From contig NZ_SWKN01000008.1 in assembly GCF_005871185.1 (NCBI RefSeq), positions 186,001-250,000 of the forward strand: 64,000 nt of DNA, given 5' to 3'. A program made the translations under genes and the position numbers. The notes beneath the pieces are model-generated. The model had not been told where the DNA came from and ran no database searches. It was given only the letters and a program-made list of their open reading frames with translations. Within the stretch, counting starts at the first letter, position 1. Each line of letters starts with the position of its first letter. This document shows, one piece after another, positions 46,873 to 56,001 of the stretch. Source of the DNA: Limnobacter alexandrii. Its GTDB lineage: Bacteria > Pseudomonadota > Gammaproteobacteria > Burkholderiales > Burkholderiaceae_B.

Positions 46873-48657
46873 ATGAAACTGATCGTTCCTGATATTGGTG
46901 ATTTCGATTCCGTAGAAATTATTGAAGTGTTGGTAAAAGAGGGCGACAAGGTGAGCAAAGAGCAATCTTTGATCACGGTGGAGTCTGACAAGGCCAGCAT
47001 GGAAATTCCGGCATCGGATGATGGCGTAGTGACAAAGCTGCTTGTGAAAGTGGGCGACAAAGTATCCAAAGGCAGCGAGATTTGCGAAATAAGCGGTGGT
47101 GGTGCAGCTGAGCCCGCGCCTGCTTCTGCGCCCGCTGCCGATTCTAAGCCAGCAGCGCCTGCGACAGAGTCCAAACCGGCCGCCCCCGTGGCCGCCGCAC
47201 CCGTGGCCTCTGCCGGCCCAGCCAGCAGCTACAGCGGTCAGGTTGACCACAGCTGCGATGTGCTGGTGTTGGGCGCAGGCCCCGGTGGTTATTCTGCTGC
47301 TTTCCGCAGTGCCGATCTCGGCATGAACACCATTCTGGTTGAACGCTACAGCACCTTGGGTGGCGTGTGTTTGAACGTGGGTTGTATTCCTTCCAAGGCA
47401 CTGTTGCACACCGCACAGGTGCTGGAAGAGGCGCAGCACATGGGCGAGCACGGCATTGCCTTTGCAAAGCCGAAAATTGATCTCGACAAACTGCGTGCGC
47501 ACAAAGCAGGTGTGGTTGGCAAGCTTACGGGTGGTTTGGCTGGCATGGCCAAAGGCCGCAAGGTAAAAACCGTGCAGGGCGTGGGCAGCTTTGTCAGTGC
47601 CAATCACCTTGAAGTGGTGGCAGCCGATGGCAGCAAGCAAGTCATTCAGTTCAGCAAAGCTATTATTGCCGCGGGTTCGCAGCCAGTCCATTTGCCTTTC
47701 ATTCCTGAAGATCCGCGCATTGTTGACTCAACCGGCGCACTTGAACTTCCGTTTGTTCCCAAGCGAATGTTGATCGTTGGTGGCGGTATTATTGGCCTGG
47801 AAATGGCCACAGTGTATTCCGCACTGGGCGCCCGTTTGGATGTGGTTGAAATGCTTGATGGCTTGATGCAGGGTGCTGACCGAGACCTGGTGAAGGTTTG
47901 GCAGAAGCGCAACGCACCGCGATTTGACAACATCATGATGAAAACCAAAACCGTGGGTGTTGAGGCCACGAAGAAGGGCATTTTGGTGACCTTTGAAGGT
48001 GAGCAGGCCCCCAAAGAACCCCAGCTTTATGACATGGTGTTGGTGTCAGTGGGGCGCACGCCGAATGGCAAAAAAATTGGTGCCGAGAAAGCAGGTGTTG
48101 CGGTAACTGACCGTGGCTTCATTCCTGTGGACAAGCAAATGCGCACCAATGTGCCCAATATTTTTGCCATTGGCGATGTAGTGGGCCAACCGATGCTTGC
48201 CCACAAGGCTGTGCATGAAGCCCATGTGGCTGCTGAAGCCGCTGCGGATGAAAAGGCTTACTTCGATGCGCGGGTTATTCCAAGCGTGGCCTACACCCAT
48301 CCCGAGGTGGCATGGGTTGGTTTGACGGAAGACCAAGCCAAAGACCAGGGCATTAAAGTGGGCAAGGCGGTATTCCCGTGGGCTGCTTCTGGCCGTGCCA
48401 TTGCCAACAACGCAGACGATGGCTTCACCAAACTTTTGTTTGATGAAGAAACCAAGCGTGTTGTGGGTGGCGGTATTGTCGGCATGAATGCTGGCGATTT
48501 GATCGGTGAAGTTTGCTTGGCTGTTGAAATGGGTGCTGATGCTGTCGACATTGGCAAAACCATTCACCCGCACCCAACCTTGTGTGAAAGTGTGGGCATG
48601 GCTGCCGAGGTGTACAAAGGCGTGTGTACCGATTTACCAGCCCAGAAAAAGAAGTGA
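46873..48657 (+). CDS. lpdA: Dihydrolipoamide dehydrogenase with N-terminal lipoyl domain
   Basis: A 594-residue E3. A full lipoyl domain (1-78, lipoyl-lysine K40 in ESDKASME) and Ala/Pro linker (80-120) precede a flavoprotein disulfide reductase: [14 protein letters not shown] for FAD, redox Cys166 and Cys171 in [25 protein letters not shown] for NAD and the C-terminal HPHPTLCE catalytic His. It reoxidises lipoamide to make NADH. The fused lipoyl domain is known in several betaproteobacteria and Neisseria. The 15-base gap to aceF makes an operon; a terminator follows. Confidence 0.97.
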   Translation: MKLIVPDIGDFDSVEIIEVLVKEGDKVSKEQSLITVESDKASMEIPASDDGVVTKLLVKVGDKVSKGSEICEISGGGAAEPAPASAPAADSKPAAPATESKPAAPVAAAPVASAGPASSYSGQVDHSCDVLVLGAGPGGYSAAFRSADLGMNTILVERYSTLGGVCLNVGCIPSKALLHTAQVLEEAQHMGEHGIAFAKPKIDLDKLRAHKAGVVGKLTGGLAGMAKGRKVKTVQGVGSFVSANHLEVVAADGSKQVIQFSKAIIAAGSQPVHLPFIPEDPRIVDSTGALELPFVPKRMLIVGGGIIGLEMATVYSALGARLDVVEMLDGLMQGADRDLVKVWQKRNAPRFDNIMMKTKTVGVEATKKGILVTFEGEQAPKEPQLYDMVLVSVGRTPNGKKIGAEKAGVAVTDRGFIPVDKQMRTNVPNIFAIGDVVGQPMLAHKAVHEAHVAAEAAADEKAYFDARVIPSVAYTHPEVAWVGLTEDQAKDQGIKVGKAVFPWAASGRAIANNADDGFTKLLFDEETKRVVGGGIVGMNAGDLIGEVCLAVEMGADAVDIGKTIHPHPTLCESVGMAAEVYKGVCTDLPAQKKK

Positions 48658-48684
48658 GAACAGCTACATTGCTTCGAAGCCCGG

Positions 48685-48715
48685 AAAAACCAACTGCATG
48701 CAGTTGGTTTTTTCC
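48685..48715 (+). terminator. Intrinsic terminator after lpdA
   Basis: AAAAACCAACTG (48685-48696) pairs with CAGTTGGTTTTT (48701-48712), loop CATG, with further T's after it. It ends the pyruvate dehydrogenase operon. Confidence 0.92.
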
Positions 48716-48797
48716 ATTGAAGGGTCACTTCTGCCTTTAAAATACGGCATGTCCGCTCGTTCATTCAAATCGATTTCTCAGGAATACCAAAACTCTC

Positions 48798-49451
48798 ATG
48801 GATGCTTTAACGCTGAAGAAAATGGTGGCCAAGGCCGCGCTGCAGTACGTTCAACCCGGTACGGTGTTGGGCGTAGGCACTGGTTCAACTGTGGACTGTT
48901 TTATCGATGCCTTGGCCGAGTCAGGCATTCAATTGAAAGGTGCAGTGTCCTCTTCCGTGCGTTCGGAAAAAAAACTGCGTGAAATTGGTGTGTCGATTGT
49001 TGACATGAACGATGTGGAAAGCCTGTCGATTTATGTGGATGGCGCAGATGAAGTGGACCCGGCGAACTGCCTGATCAAGGGCGGCGGCGGCGCCAACACC
49101 CGCGAGAAAATTGTGGCGGATATTTCTGGAAAATTTGTCTGCATCGCCGACCAATCGAAGCTGGTCCAAGTGTTGGGGGCTTTTCCTTTGCCGGTTGAAG
49201 TGCTGCCCATGGCGCGCAATGCGATAACGCGAAAACTGACGGCACTGGGTGGACAAGTAAAGCTGCGCGAAGGATTCACGACCGACAATGGCAACATTAT
49301 TCTTGACGTGGCAGGTTTGAAAATTACTGACCCGGTGACCATGGAAAAAGAGATTAATCACTGGCCAGGCGTAGTCACCAACGGGCTTTTTGCGATCCGG
49401 AAGGCCGATGTGGTGCTAATCGCAACAGCAGAGGGCATAAAAACCCTTTAA
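48798..49451 (+). CDS. rpiA: Ribose-5-phosphate isomerase A
   Basis: A 217-residue RpiA, interconverting ribose 5-phosphate and ribulose 5-phosphate. [15 protein letters not shown] near 26-40 binds phosphate, [10 protein letters not shown] near 76-85 holds the active-site Asp pair, and the [12 protein letters not shown] loop near 90-101 holds the catalytic Glu and Lys. Full length. It lies alone between the pdh operon and phoU. Confidence 0.96.
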   Translation: MDALTLKKMVAKAALQYVQPGTVLGVGTGSTVDCFIDALAESGIQLKGAVSSSVRSEKKLREIGVSIVDMNDVESLSIYVDGADEVDPANCLIKGGGGANTREKIVADISGKFVCIADQSKLVQVLGAFPLPVEVLPMARNAITRKLTALGGQVKLREGFTTDNGNIILDVAGLKITDPVTMEKEINHWPGVVTNGLFAIRKADVVLIATAEGIKTL

Positions 49452-49537
49452 TCCAGCATACAGGCAGGATGAAGACCTGAATAATTGTGTAGAACATGGC
49501 AGAATAAAGTGACGGTGTGGCACGGTTTGACAAATTC

Positions 49538-49555
49538 CTGTCATGTGCCTGTGTC
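49538..49555 (+). promoter_or_regulatory. Candidate Pho box upstream of phoU
   Basis: CTGTCAT-GTGC-CTGTGTC has one perfect half-site and one that matches the Pho-box half CTGTCAY in five of seven positions, with the correct four-base spacer. A TTGACA lies just before it at 49527-49532. PhoB control of phoU is common, but this is only a partial match. Confidence 0.5.
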
Positions 49556-49596
49556 ACATTGTATTGATACAACAATTATCCGGTTAAGGAAGACAA

Positions 49597-50298
49597 ATGA
49601 CTGAACACACCTCCAAGCAGTACGACGCCGAACTGGAGTCGCTGCGCACTCGCGTTCTACAGATGGGCGGCCTGGTGGAGAATCAGATCGTGTCAGCCAT
49701 TGAGGGTTTGGGCGCGGCCGATACCCAGATTTTCAAAGACGTGATTCGTCGCGAAAAAGAAGTCAACGACATCGAACTTGAAATTGACGAGCTGTGTAAT
49801 CATATTTTGGCTCGTCGCCAGCCCGCTGCTGTCGACCTGCGTTCAGTGATCGTCGCCATCAAAATGATTCGTGATCTGGAACGAATTGGTGATGAGGCCG
49901 AGAAAGTGGCGCGCATGGGCATGATAATTGCCGATGCAGGCAAGCATTTCGTACCCAAAGTTGATTTGCACCGCATTGCCAGCAACGCAATTGCCATGTT
50001 GCGCAAGGTATTGGATTCTTACGCCCGTGTGAACGCGGTTTCTGCTGCCGAAGTGGTGAAAGCCGACATCGAGGTGGATGATGAATTCAAGGCAATTTTG
50101 CGCCAGTTGATCACTTTCATGATGGAAGATCCACGCACCATTTCCCGTTCCATTGAAATTTTGTTCATCGCAAAAGCGATCGAGCGCATTGGTGATCACT
50201 CCAAGAACATGTCGGAACATGTGGTTTACATGGTGAAAGGCCGCGATGTTCGCCACCAAGGCCCGGAAGTTGTGGCTCAGGAAGCTTCAGACAACTGA
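49597..50298 (+). CDS. phoU: Phosphate signalling regulator PhoU
   Basis: A 233-residue, all-helical protein made of two PhoU repeats. The metal-binding pattern E/DxxxD shows as EVNDIELEIDELC in the first repeat and VEVDDEF-like segment in the second, and RDLERIGDEAEKVARMG and IERIGDHSKNMSEHVV are the signature turns. PhoU keeps PhoR/PhoB silent when phosphate is plentiful. pst and phoB genes are not adjacent, so phoU stands alone here. AAGGAAG lies seven bases upstream. Confidence 0.95.
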   Translation: MTEHTSKQYDAELESLRTRVLQMGGLVENQIVSAIEGLGAADTQIFKDVIRREKEVNDIELEIDELCNHILARRQPAAVDLRSVIVAIKMIRDLERIGDEAEKVARMGMIIADAGKHFVPKVDLHRIASNAIAMLRKVLDSYARVNAVSAAEVVKADIEVDDEFKAILRQLITFMMEDPRTISRSIEILFIAKAIERIGDHSKNMSEHVVYMVKGRDVRHQGPEVVAQEASDN

Positions 50299-50320
50299 TC
50301 ACGTTTGGAATGAAACCAGG

Positions 50321-50351
50321 CCCGCTCCACTGAAAGTGCAGCGGGTTTTTT
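50321..50351 (+). terminator. Intrinsic terminator after phoU
   Basis: CCCGCT-C-CACT (50321-50331) pairs with AGTG-C-AGCGGG (50335-50345) around loop GAA, followed by six T's and more after. Confidence 0.92.
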
Positions 50352-50368
50352 CTTTTTTATTCAATGAG

Positions 50369-50677
50369 TTAAAGTTGGCGTTTGCCGAGGAAAATCCATG
50401 CCACAGTGATTTTGGCAATGGTGCAGGTACACAACGCAGCCACAGTGTAAAAAAACACGCAAGCTGGGGTATTGAACTGTTCCAGCATGATGCCTGCGAA
50501 GTACATCAGCAGGGTAAGTGCGATCCAGCGCCGAAGGTAGGCCAACAAGTGGTGCCGGTTGGCCCTGTTGTGGGCAATTGCCGCCGATCGTTGATACAAC
50601 TCCTTCACGCTGGCATCGCGAAACAGCCAGTGAAAGAAAAAATAGCGAAACAACACGCTGTCTTGGAAGCTGGTCAT
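50369..50677 (-). CDS. Small membrane protein of unknown function
   Basis: A 102-residue protein, convergent with phoU. An aromatic N-terminal part (FRYFFFHWLF near residues 10-19) is followed by a basic stretch and two probable membrane helices (about 50-66 and 73-95). CGGAG lies ahead of the ATG at 50677, which supports it as a real gene. I do not recognise the family and see no catalytic motif. Confidence 0.55.
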   Translation of the reverse strand: MTSFQDSVLFRYFFFHWLFRDASVKELYQRSAAIAHNRANRHHLLAYLRRWIALTLLMYFAGIMLEQFNTPACVFFYTVAALCTCTIAKITVAWIFLGKRQL

Positions 50678-50725
50678 GCTAAAACTCCGGTTGACGGTTT
50701 CAGTATGCAACGGCTGCAGCAATAA

Positions 50726-50753
50726 AAAAAGCCCCTTAGAACAGGGGCTTTTT
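50726..50753. terminator. Bidirectional terminator after yggX
   Basis: GCCCCT (50731-50736) pairs with AGGGGC (50743-50748), flanked by five A's and five T's. On the minus strand it ends the thyA-folA-yggX run. Confidence 0.9.
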
Positions 50754-50778
50754 ACTGCTTTGACTTCGCTTTGGTCGG

Positions 50779-51051
50779 TCAGTTGGTGGGGGGTACATAA
50801 CCCGCAGCTTGTTCGGCACCATCACCAAAAAAGTGTTTTTCCATTTGTTCCATCAGGTACTTGCGGGCGCGGGCATCGGCCAGGCTCAAGCGGTTTTCGT
50901 TTACCAGCATGGTTTGGTGTTTCAGCCAGTCTTGCCAGGCTTGCTTGGACACATTTTCAAAAATTTTCTTGCCCAACTCGCCGGGCGCGGGAGGAAAGTC
51001 AAGTCCTTCGGCCTCTTTGCCCAATTTGATGCAGTTCACTGTACGTGCCAT
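50779..51051 (-). CDS. yggX: Oxidative damage protection / Fe-S trafficking protein YggX
   Basis: A 90-residue YggX homologue. It begins [21 protein letters not shown] with the conserved Cys7 and continues with [22 protein letters not shown] and [12 protein letters not shown]. YggX helps protect or deliver iron to Fe-S clusters under oxidative stress. It follows folA by 41 bases and is probably cotranscribed with thyA-folA. Confidence 0.96.
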   Translation of the reverse strand: MARTVNCIKLGKEAEGLDFPPAPGELGKKIFENVSKQAWQDWLKHQTMLVNENRLSLADARARKYLMEQMEKHFFGDGAEQAAGYVPPTN

Positions 51052-51092
51052 TTTTTACTCCTTCTAACCCCTTATGGGCCTGATTCTTGGGT

Positions 51093-51674
51093 TTAATTCT
51101 TCGCGGGTTGATTGTTCACTTTGGCGTATTTTACAAAATCAAAGCCCCACGCGCGTTCTGGTGTGGCGGGATTGACGATTCGATCTGTTTCCATAAAGCT
51201 TGCGCGGTCCCAGTCGGGAAAGCTGGCGTCGCCTTCAAAGCTTTGGTGAATCTCGGTCAGAATCAATTCGTCGACCAGGTTCTGGTCAAGTGCTTGTTGA
51301 TACAAATTGCTGCCGCCGATCAAAAACACCTGTTCAAAGTTTGAAAGCCATTTCAGCGCATCGGGCAAATTTGTGGCTGTGGCAATTTGAGTGGTGCTGC
51401 CTTCCGGCAGCGCTGCAGGGTAGGCGATCACGTTGCGCGGTGTACCGTCCTTGGCGGGGCCAGGTTTCCAGCCTGTGTTGCTGGACAACACCACATTCAA
51501 GCGGCCAGGCAGTGGACGGTTGATGGATTCATAGGTTTTTCGGCCCATCAGTACCGGGCAGCCCAGGGTGGTTTGCTTGAAAAAAGCGAGGTCTTCAGGC
51601 AAGTGCCAAGGCAAACTGTTGTTGATGCCAATAATGCCGTTCTGGGCCACCGCGGCCACAATGGATACTTTCAT
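51093..51674 (-). CDS. folA: Dihydrofolate reductase
   Basis: A 193-residue type I DHFR reducing dihydrofolate with NADPH. GIIGINNSLPWHLPEDL near 14-30 holds the substrate Trp and catalytic acid region, VLMGRKTYESINRPLPGR near 42-58 is the NADPH site, and VFLIGGSNLYQQAL near 125-138 closes the cofactor loop. It is somewhat longer than E. coli FolA (159 residues) through an internal Lys/Pro/Gly-rich loop near residues 70-95 and an extended C-terminus. It lies three bases after thyA. Confidence 0.95.
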   Translation of the reverse strand: MKVSIVAAVAQNGIIGINNSLPWHLPEDLAFFKQTTLGCPVLMGRKTYESINRPLPGRLNVVLSSNTGWKPGPAKDGTPRNVIAYPAALPEGSTTQIATATNLPDALKWLSNFEQVFLIGGSNLYQQALDQNLVDELILTEIHQSFEGDASFPDWDRASFMETDRIVNPATPERAWGFDFVKYAKVNNQPAKN

Positions 51675-51677
51675 GAT

Positions 51678-52472
51678 TTAAACCGCCACGGGCGCTTTGA
51701 TGTGCGGATGGCAAGTGTAGTTCAGGATTTCGAAGTCTTCGAACTTGTAATCGAAAATGCTTTCGGGTTTGCGTTTGATTTGCAGCGTGGGCAGTGGGTG
51801 CGGCTTGCGGCTAAGCTGCTCAGCCACCTGTTCCATGTGGTTGCTGTACAAATGGCAATCGCCACCTGTCCATACAAAATCACCCACCTCAAGATCACAC
51901 TGCTGAGCCACCATGTGGGTGAGCAGGGCATAGCTGGCAATGTTGAAAGGCACGCCCAGGAAAATATCAGCACTGCGCTGGTACAACTGGCAACTCAGTT
52001 TGCCATCGGCCACATAGAACTGAAACAGTGCATGGCAGGGGGGCAGCTTCATGTTGTTGATTTCAGACACATTCCAGGCGCTCACAATGTGGCGGCGGGA
52101 ATCGGGATTGTTTTTGATTTGCTGCATCAACTGTGAAATTTGGTCGATGTGGCGGCCGTCGGCTGTGGGCCAGCTTCGCCATTGCACGCCATACACTGGG
52201 CCTAGGTTGCCGTTTTCATCGGCCCATTCATCCCAAATGCTCACGCCGTTTTCTTTCAGGTAGCGAATGTTGCTGTCGCCCATCAAAAACCACAGCAATT
52301 CGTGAATGATGGAACGAGTGTGCAGTTTCTTGGTGGTCACCATGGGGAAACCGTCTTGCAGATTGAAGCGCATTTGGTAGCCAAACACGGAGCGAGTGCC
52401 TGTGCCGGTGCGGTCCATTTTGTCGGTGCCGTGGTCCAGCACATGCTGCATCAAGTCGAGGTACTGTTGCAT
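51678..52472 (-). CDS. thyA: Thymidylate synthase
   Basis: A 264-residue ThyA, converting dUMP to dTMP and yielding the dihydrofolate that FolA recycles. [10 protein letters not shown] near 20-29, the catalytic Cys in [12 protein letters not shown] near 143-154, and [21 protein letters not shown] are present; it ends [13 protein letters not shown] 52472 matches E. coli length; the longer frame beginning at 52661 runs into the structured repeat copy 2 and is rejected. No clear ribosome site precedes the ATG. Confidence 0.97.
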   Translation of the reverse strand: MQQYLDLMQHVLDHGTDKMDRTGTGTRSVFGYQMRFNLQDGFPMVTTKKLHTRSIIHELLWFLMGDSNIRYLKENGVSIWDEWADENGNLGPVYGVQWRSWPTADGRHIDQISQLMQQIKNNPDSRRHIVSAWNVSEINNMKLPPCHALFQFYVADGKLSCQLYQRSADIFLGVPFNIASYALLTHMVAQQCDLEVGDFVWTGGDCHLYSNHMEQVAEQLSRKPHPLPTLQIKRKPESIFDYKFEDFEILNYTCHPHIKAPVAV

Positions 52473-52541
52473 GGTGTTTTGGTTGTGAAATTGGTTGAGA
52501 CGTTTGCTTCCAAGTTTACCCTGTTGAGATGCTCTTTCGGC

Positions 52542-52590
52542 ATGCTTATCACCCAATCGCCGCGTATGCGTTATCGCGCAATCGTCGCGC
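52542..52590. repeat. Tandem pair of 24-25 base units, third unit inverted at 52756-52774
   Basis: Unit 1 (52542-52565) and unit 2 (52566-52590) share ATGC-TTATC-C-CAATCG-CGCG with few changes. An inverted relative, read on minus as CTATCACGCAATCGGCAGCG, lies at 52756-52774 just outside copy 2, and a related CAATCACGCAATCAG lies at 13807-13821, 5' of copy 1. The unit may be part of a wider version of the structured element. Confidence 0.55.
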
Positions 52591-52603
52591 ACCCCAATGC
52601 GCT

Positions 52604-52740
52604 CGCCTGAAAACCTGTGGATCCCTTGTTGAAGTTCACACTGACTCACCAAGCTTGGCAAAACAGATGGCCAAGCCTTGGTGTCAGCCTTCGGCTGAAC
52701 GTGGCGTGTGAATTCAAACGGGCAGGTTTTCTTGAAGGCG
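52604..52740 (-). repeat. Structured covarying repeat element, copy 2
   Basis: Read on the minus strand. Outer stem: CGCCT (52740-52736) with AGGCG (52608-52604) and GAAAACCTG (52731-52723) with CAGGTTTTC (52617-52609). Middle stem: 52717-52706 with 52641-52629, one bulge. Small hairpin: TCAGCC/GGCTGA at 52684-52698, loop of three. Long hairpin: 52683-52670 with 52659-52647, one bulge, loop CATCTGTTTT. Compared with copy 1, P1 changes GCCTG/CAGGC to ACCTG/CAGGT and the long stem changes CCGAG/CTCGG to CCAAG/CTTGG, keeping all pairs. Confidence 0.72.
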
Positions 52741-52909
52741 AAACGATTGGGACATCGCTGCCGATTGCGTGATAGGCGAGTCGCCGATTGGCGCGTCGGA
52801 TCAGCTCGGTGCGACTGGTTGAGTGATTAAATGCACCGGTGACTGGCGGTGTTAGCTGACCTGCAGCGGCCAGTTTCTTTCGCCAACTCGGCAGTGGGTT
52901 TGCCTGTTT

Positions 52910-53053
52910 CGCACATTCAAGAAAACCGCCCCGTTTGAATCAAGGCTTCAATGCTCGCCACTTGACGACACCCAAGACCCGACCATGTGTTTTGTCGGGC
53001 TTGGGTGAATTGAATGCCTTGCTTCAAGAAGGGATCAAGCGGTTTTCAGTGCG
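52910..53053 (+). repeat. Structured covarying repeat element, copy 3
   Basis: Outer stem: CGCAC (52910-52914) with GTGCG (53049-53053) and GAAAACCGC (52921-52929) with GCGGTTTTC (53039-53047). Middle stem: 52937-52952 with 53009-53025, about 15 pairs with one mismatch and one bulge. Long hairpin: 52969-52983 with 52994-53007, one bulged A, loop CATGTGTTTT. The small hairpin is weak here. The 5' side keeps TTCAAGAAA and CCCGTTTGAAT. It ends 43 bases from the ABC transporter stop. Confidence 0.72.
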
Positions 53054-53096
53054 GAATCGGGCAACCCCGTCGAGTTCGCGAAAGAAACCCGCAATT

Positions 53097-54872
53097 TCAC
53101 GCCATCACTTTCTGCGCATTTTCATGAATGAACTGAAGCGAGGCCAGTTTGGCATACAACCCTTGCCGCGCCATCAGGTCTTTGTGGGTACCCATTTCGA
53201 CAATCTTGCCTTCATTCATCACCACAATGCGGTCGGCCGCCATTACGGTGGCCAGGCGGTGGGCAATAATCAGTGTGGTCCGGCCATGGCGGCTTTTCTC
53301 GATCGCTTGCTGCACCAATTGCTCGCTTTCAGCATCCAGGCTGGCGGTGGCTTCATCCAGCAGCAGCAAGCCAGCGTCTCGCAACACAGCGCGCGCAATC
53401 GACACCCGTTGGCGCTCCCCGCCGCTCAAGCGCACGCCTTTTTCACCCACGTTGGTATCCAGGCCTTCAGGCATTCGACGCACAAAATTCGTGGCAGCTG
53501 CATCGGCCAGTGCCTTGTCAATTTCTTCGGCGGTGGCGTCGGGTTTGCTGTAACGCACATTGTCTTGCAAACTGCCCGAGAAAATAACAGCTTCTTGAGC
53601 CACATAGGCGCAATTGGCCCGCCATTGCTCCAGATGCAGACTTTCCAGTGACTTGCCTTCAATCAGGATTTGACCCTGGTTGACGTCGTACCAGCGAAGC
53701 AGCAGGCTAAACAGCGTCGATTTCCCGGCACCGGAAGGGCCTACCACGGCCAGCGTTTCGCCGCGCTGAATGCTGAGGTTGAAATCTTCGAGAATGAATT
53801 TTTCCGGGGCTGAAGGATAGGCAAAATCAACATGGCTGAATTCGATCAAAAAGCCGCCTTGTTTGGCAGGCGGTCGCAGACCATGTTTGTGAATGGTGGT
53901 GTCCAGGTTGAGCAATTCAACCAGGCGTTCAGCGGCGCCTGCGGCACGCTGAAATTCACCCAGTACTTCAGACAAAGCCGCGAAGCCCGCACCCACAAAG
54001 GCTGCGTACATTACAAACTGGGCCAATTCGCCCGCACTCATTTCGCCGCTGGCCACGGCCTTGGCCCCCATCCACAGCACCACCACCAAGCCTGAGAAAG
54101 CCAGACCAATGGCCACAAACAGCAGGGCTGAGCGGTTCACGGTGCGCCTGCGGGCCGTTTGGTAGGTTTGCTCGCTGGAGGTGGTGAATTTCGCTGCCTC
54201 AGCATGTTCCTGGTTAAACGCTTGAACGGTTGTAATCTGGTTTAAAACCTCTTGCGCGATGGCGCTGCTGTCGGCCAGTTTGTCTTGGCTGGCTCGCGAC
54301 AGTTTGCGAACCCTGCGTGCCAGAATAACCACCGGGATCATGACCACCACAACCAGCAACAACACAGCACCGGAAAGCAATGGGCTGGTGAGTAACAACA
54401 TCACCAAGCCGCCAAGCGTGGTCAGGCTGTTGCGCAGGAAAAATGACAAACTGCTGCCAATCAGGGTTTGAATCAGTGTGGTGTCAGCAGTCAAGCGTGA
54501 CAACACTTCACCTACTTTCAGGGTTTCAAAAAACTCGGGGCGTTGCACCAACAAGTGGCTGTACACGCGGTTGCGCAAGTCGGCAGAAATGCGCTCGCCC
54601 AAGGTGGTTACCAAATAAAACCGCACTGCACTGGCCATGGCGAGAACAAACACCAGCACCAAAAGGTAGCCAAAGGCGCTGTTCAAACCTTCCGGGTTCT
54701 CTCCCGCGAGAAATCCGCTGTCGATCAGCCAGCGGAACATCACCGGCATGGTCAGCGACATGGCCGAGCCAAGCAGTAGCGCACCCAGCGCAGCGAAGGC
54801 CCAGGCTTTGTGTGGGCTGACCAAGGAGGCCAGGGTAGAGCCAAGGGTTTGAAGTTTGTTGGTGTTGCTCAT
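53097..54872 (-). CDS. ABC exporter, fused membrane and ATPase domains (MsbA-like)
   Basis: A 591-residue half-transporter. Six membrane helices occupy about 20-320; the ATPase follows with Walker A VGPSGAGKST near 384-393, signature LSGGERQRVSIARAVL near 487-502, Walker B LLLLDEATASLD and the switch His in AHRL. The shape is that of MsbA or BmrA-type exporters, which work as homodimers to flip lipids or drugs. ATG 54872 is chosen over 54914 because the latter lies inside the upstream gene. It is 19 bases behind the AttH-like gene, suggesting one operon with the export system upstream. Substrate unknown. Confidence 0.88.
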   Translation of the reverse strand: MSNTNKLQTLGSTLASLVSPHKAWAFAALGALLLGSAMSLTMPVMFRWLIDSGFLAGENPEGLNSAFGYLLVLVFVLAMASAVRFYLVTTLGERISADLRNRVYSHLLVQRPEFFETLKVGEVLSRLTADTTLIQTLIGSSLSFFLRNSLTTLGGLVMLLLTSPLLSGAVLLLVVVVMIPVVILARRVRKLSRASQDKLADSSAIAQEVLNQITTVQAFNQEHAEAAKFTTSSEQTYQTARRRTVNRSALLFVAIGLAFSGLVVVLWMGAKAVASGEMSAGELAQFVMYAAFVGAGFAALSEVLGEFQRAAGAAERLVELLNLDTTIHKHGLRPPAKQGGFLIEFSHVDFAYPSAPEKFILEDFNLSIQRGETLAVVGPSGAGKSTLFSLLLRWYDVNQGQILIEGKSLESLHLEQWRANCAYVAQEAVIFSGSLQDNVRYSKPDATAEEIDKALADAAATNFVRRMPEGLDTNVGEKGVRLSGGERQRVSIARAVLRDAGLLLLDEATASLDAESEQLVQQAIEKSRHGRTTLIIAHRLATVMAADRIVVMNEGKIVEMGTHKDLMARQGLYAKLASLQFIHENAQKVMA

Positions 54873-54891
54873 TCGGTGTGTGGTGCTTGGC

Positions 54892-56001
54892 TTAAAGTTG
54901 CATCGGGCGATCATACCCTGTCATTTCTAGATAGCCGCGCCCCCAAGGTGAAGCACTGTCGGTTTTCACGCGCACCGCGCCTTCCCAGTACAAGGTGCCT
55001 GTGCTGGCGCGTGCGTCCAGTTCCTGGTCGTCAAACAAGGGTTCAAGCTCAAAGGTTTGATCATCCAGCTGTAAGCGCTGGGAAACCGGGTATTCAATGC
55101 CGGTTCGGGTTGATTTCCAGCGTTTCATTACTTCGAATTTCACTTGCCGGAAATTGCGCACGGTGCCGTCTGCCTGCCGTAAAGCGGCATGGGTCCACAC
55201 TGGCGGTTTGGTTTGGTCGCGATCGCGAATTTGAAAGGCCATCAACGATTCTCCCTGATCGCCGTGTAAACCAACCCAGTCCCAGCCTTGGGCATTTGGG
55301 GCCAGCACCGTGCTTGACCATTCATGGTCCATCCAGAATGTGCCTTGTACGGGCAGTGTTTGGCCATCCACGCGAATGGTGCCACTGCTGCGCATGTGGG
55401 GCAGGGTGATGTAGTAGCTTGATTGCTCGGGCTTGGGGCCTTTCTGGGAATAGCCGCCTTGCCCCTGCATCCAGGGTGCCTGGGTTTGCTCCATGCGCAG
55501 GTTCATGGCCAATTGCGGGTTTTGAATGGTGCATTGCCACTGCTCGCCTTGGGCAGTTTGCAATAGCCAACCCGGCATTTGAATATTCAGCACCTGCTGG
55601 TTTGTACTTTGAATTGAGGCACCACCGCTACCCGCGCGGCGAATAATTTGATCGTGCTTCAGTTTGCCTGCGGTAGGCATGGCCACGGCAGCATGGGCGA
55701 ACAGCAGTTGTTTGGGGGTGAAAGCACTGGGGTTCAACACATTCACATTGGGTGCCGATCGAAAAAATGTAATTTGAACACCGATGGGTTCGGTCAATTC
55801 CGGGCTTTCAAACCAGCCGGTGAAATACCACCATTCGGTTCTGAATGCGGGGTGTGCGCCGTGGTCACGGGGCAAGCCGGGTGGCATGCTGGCATTGGGT
55901 TGCGCATACACGCGTTGCAGGCCAGGTTCGGCAAGCGTCAGGCCGGCATGGGTGAACAGTGGCAGGCCAAGGCCGGCTTTCAACAAGTCGCGCCGTTTCA
56001 T
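54892..56001 (-). CDS. AttH/CrtC-like lipocalin-type protein with Tat-like signal
   Basis: A 369-residue exported protein. A twin-arginine-type signal (MKRRDLLKAGLGLPLF) is followed by the AttH/CrtC fold: HPAFRTEWWYFTGWF near 47-61 and FWMDHEWSSTVL near 222-233. Relatives are hydroxyneurosporene hydratase CrtC and the AttH proteins that accompany FtsX-type permeases. No carotenoid genes are present and the permease and ATPase lie directly upstream with a four-base overlap, so the AttH role (periplasmic partner of an ABC system) is preferred. Confidence 0.82.
   Translation of the reverse strand: MKRRDLLKAGLGLPLFTHAGLTLAEPGLQRVYAQPNASMPPGLPRDHGAHPAFRTEWWYFTGWFESPELTEPIGVQITFFRSAPNVNVLNPSAFTPKQLLFAHAAVAMPTAGKLKHDQIIRRAGSGGASIQSTNQQVLNIQMPGWLLQTAQGEQWQCTIQNPQLAMNLRMEQTQAPWMQGQGGYSQKGPKPEQSSYYITLPHMRSSGTIRVDGQTLPVQGTFWMDHEWSSTVLAPNAQGWDWVGLHGDQGESLMAFQIRDRDQTKPPVWTHAALRQADGTVRNFRQVKFEVMKRWKSTRTGIEYPVSQRLQLDDQTFELEPLFDDQELDARASTGTLYWEGAVRVKTDSASPWGRGYLEMTGYDRPMQL

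Larger units (their letters stand above)
52473..53096. other. Gene-free, hairpin-dense region between thyA and an ABC transporter gene
   Basis: These 624 bases hold no convincing protein. They contain tandem 24-25 base repeats (52542-52590), structured repeat copies 2 and 3, and between these further palindromes such as TCAGCT (52801-52806) with AGCTGA (52854-52859) and CGGTGC (52807-52812) with GCACCG (52833-52838). The style matches the region at 13527-14173. Confidence 0.8.

Noticed and set aside
52473-52661. Longer N-terminus for thyA
   Set aside because: The extra 63 codons overlap structured repeat copy 2, and the ATG at 52472 matches the usual ThyA length.
52935-53651. Long plus-strand open frame
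   Set aside because: Its first part is repeat copy 3 and the rest is antisense to the ATPase domain of the ABC exporter, so it is a shadow frame.
54892-56001. Carotenoid hydratase CrtC
   Set aside because: No carotenoid genes are near; the overlap with an FtsX permease gene and the Tat-like signal fit the AttH group better.
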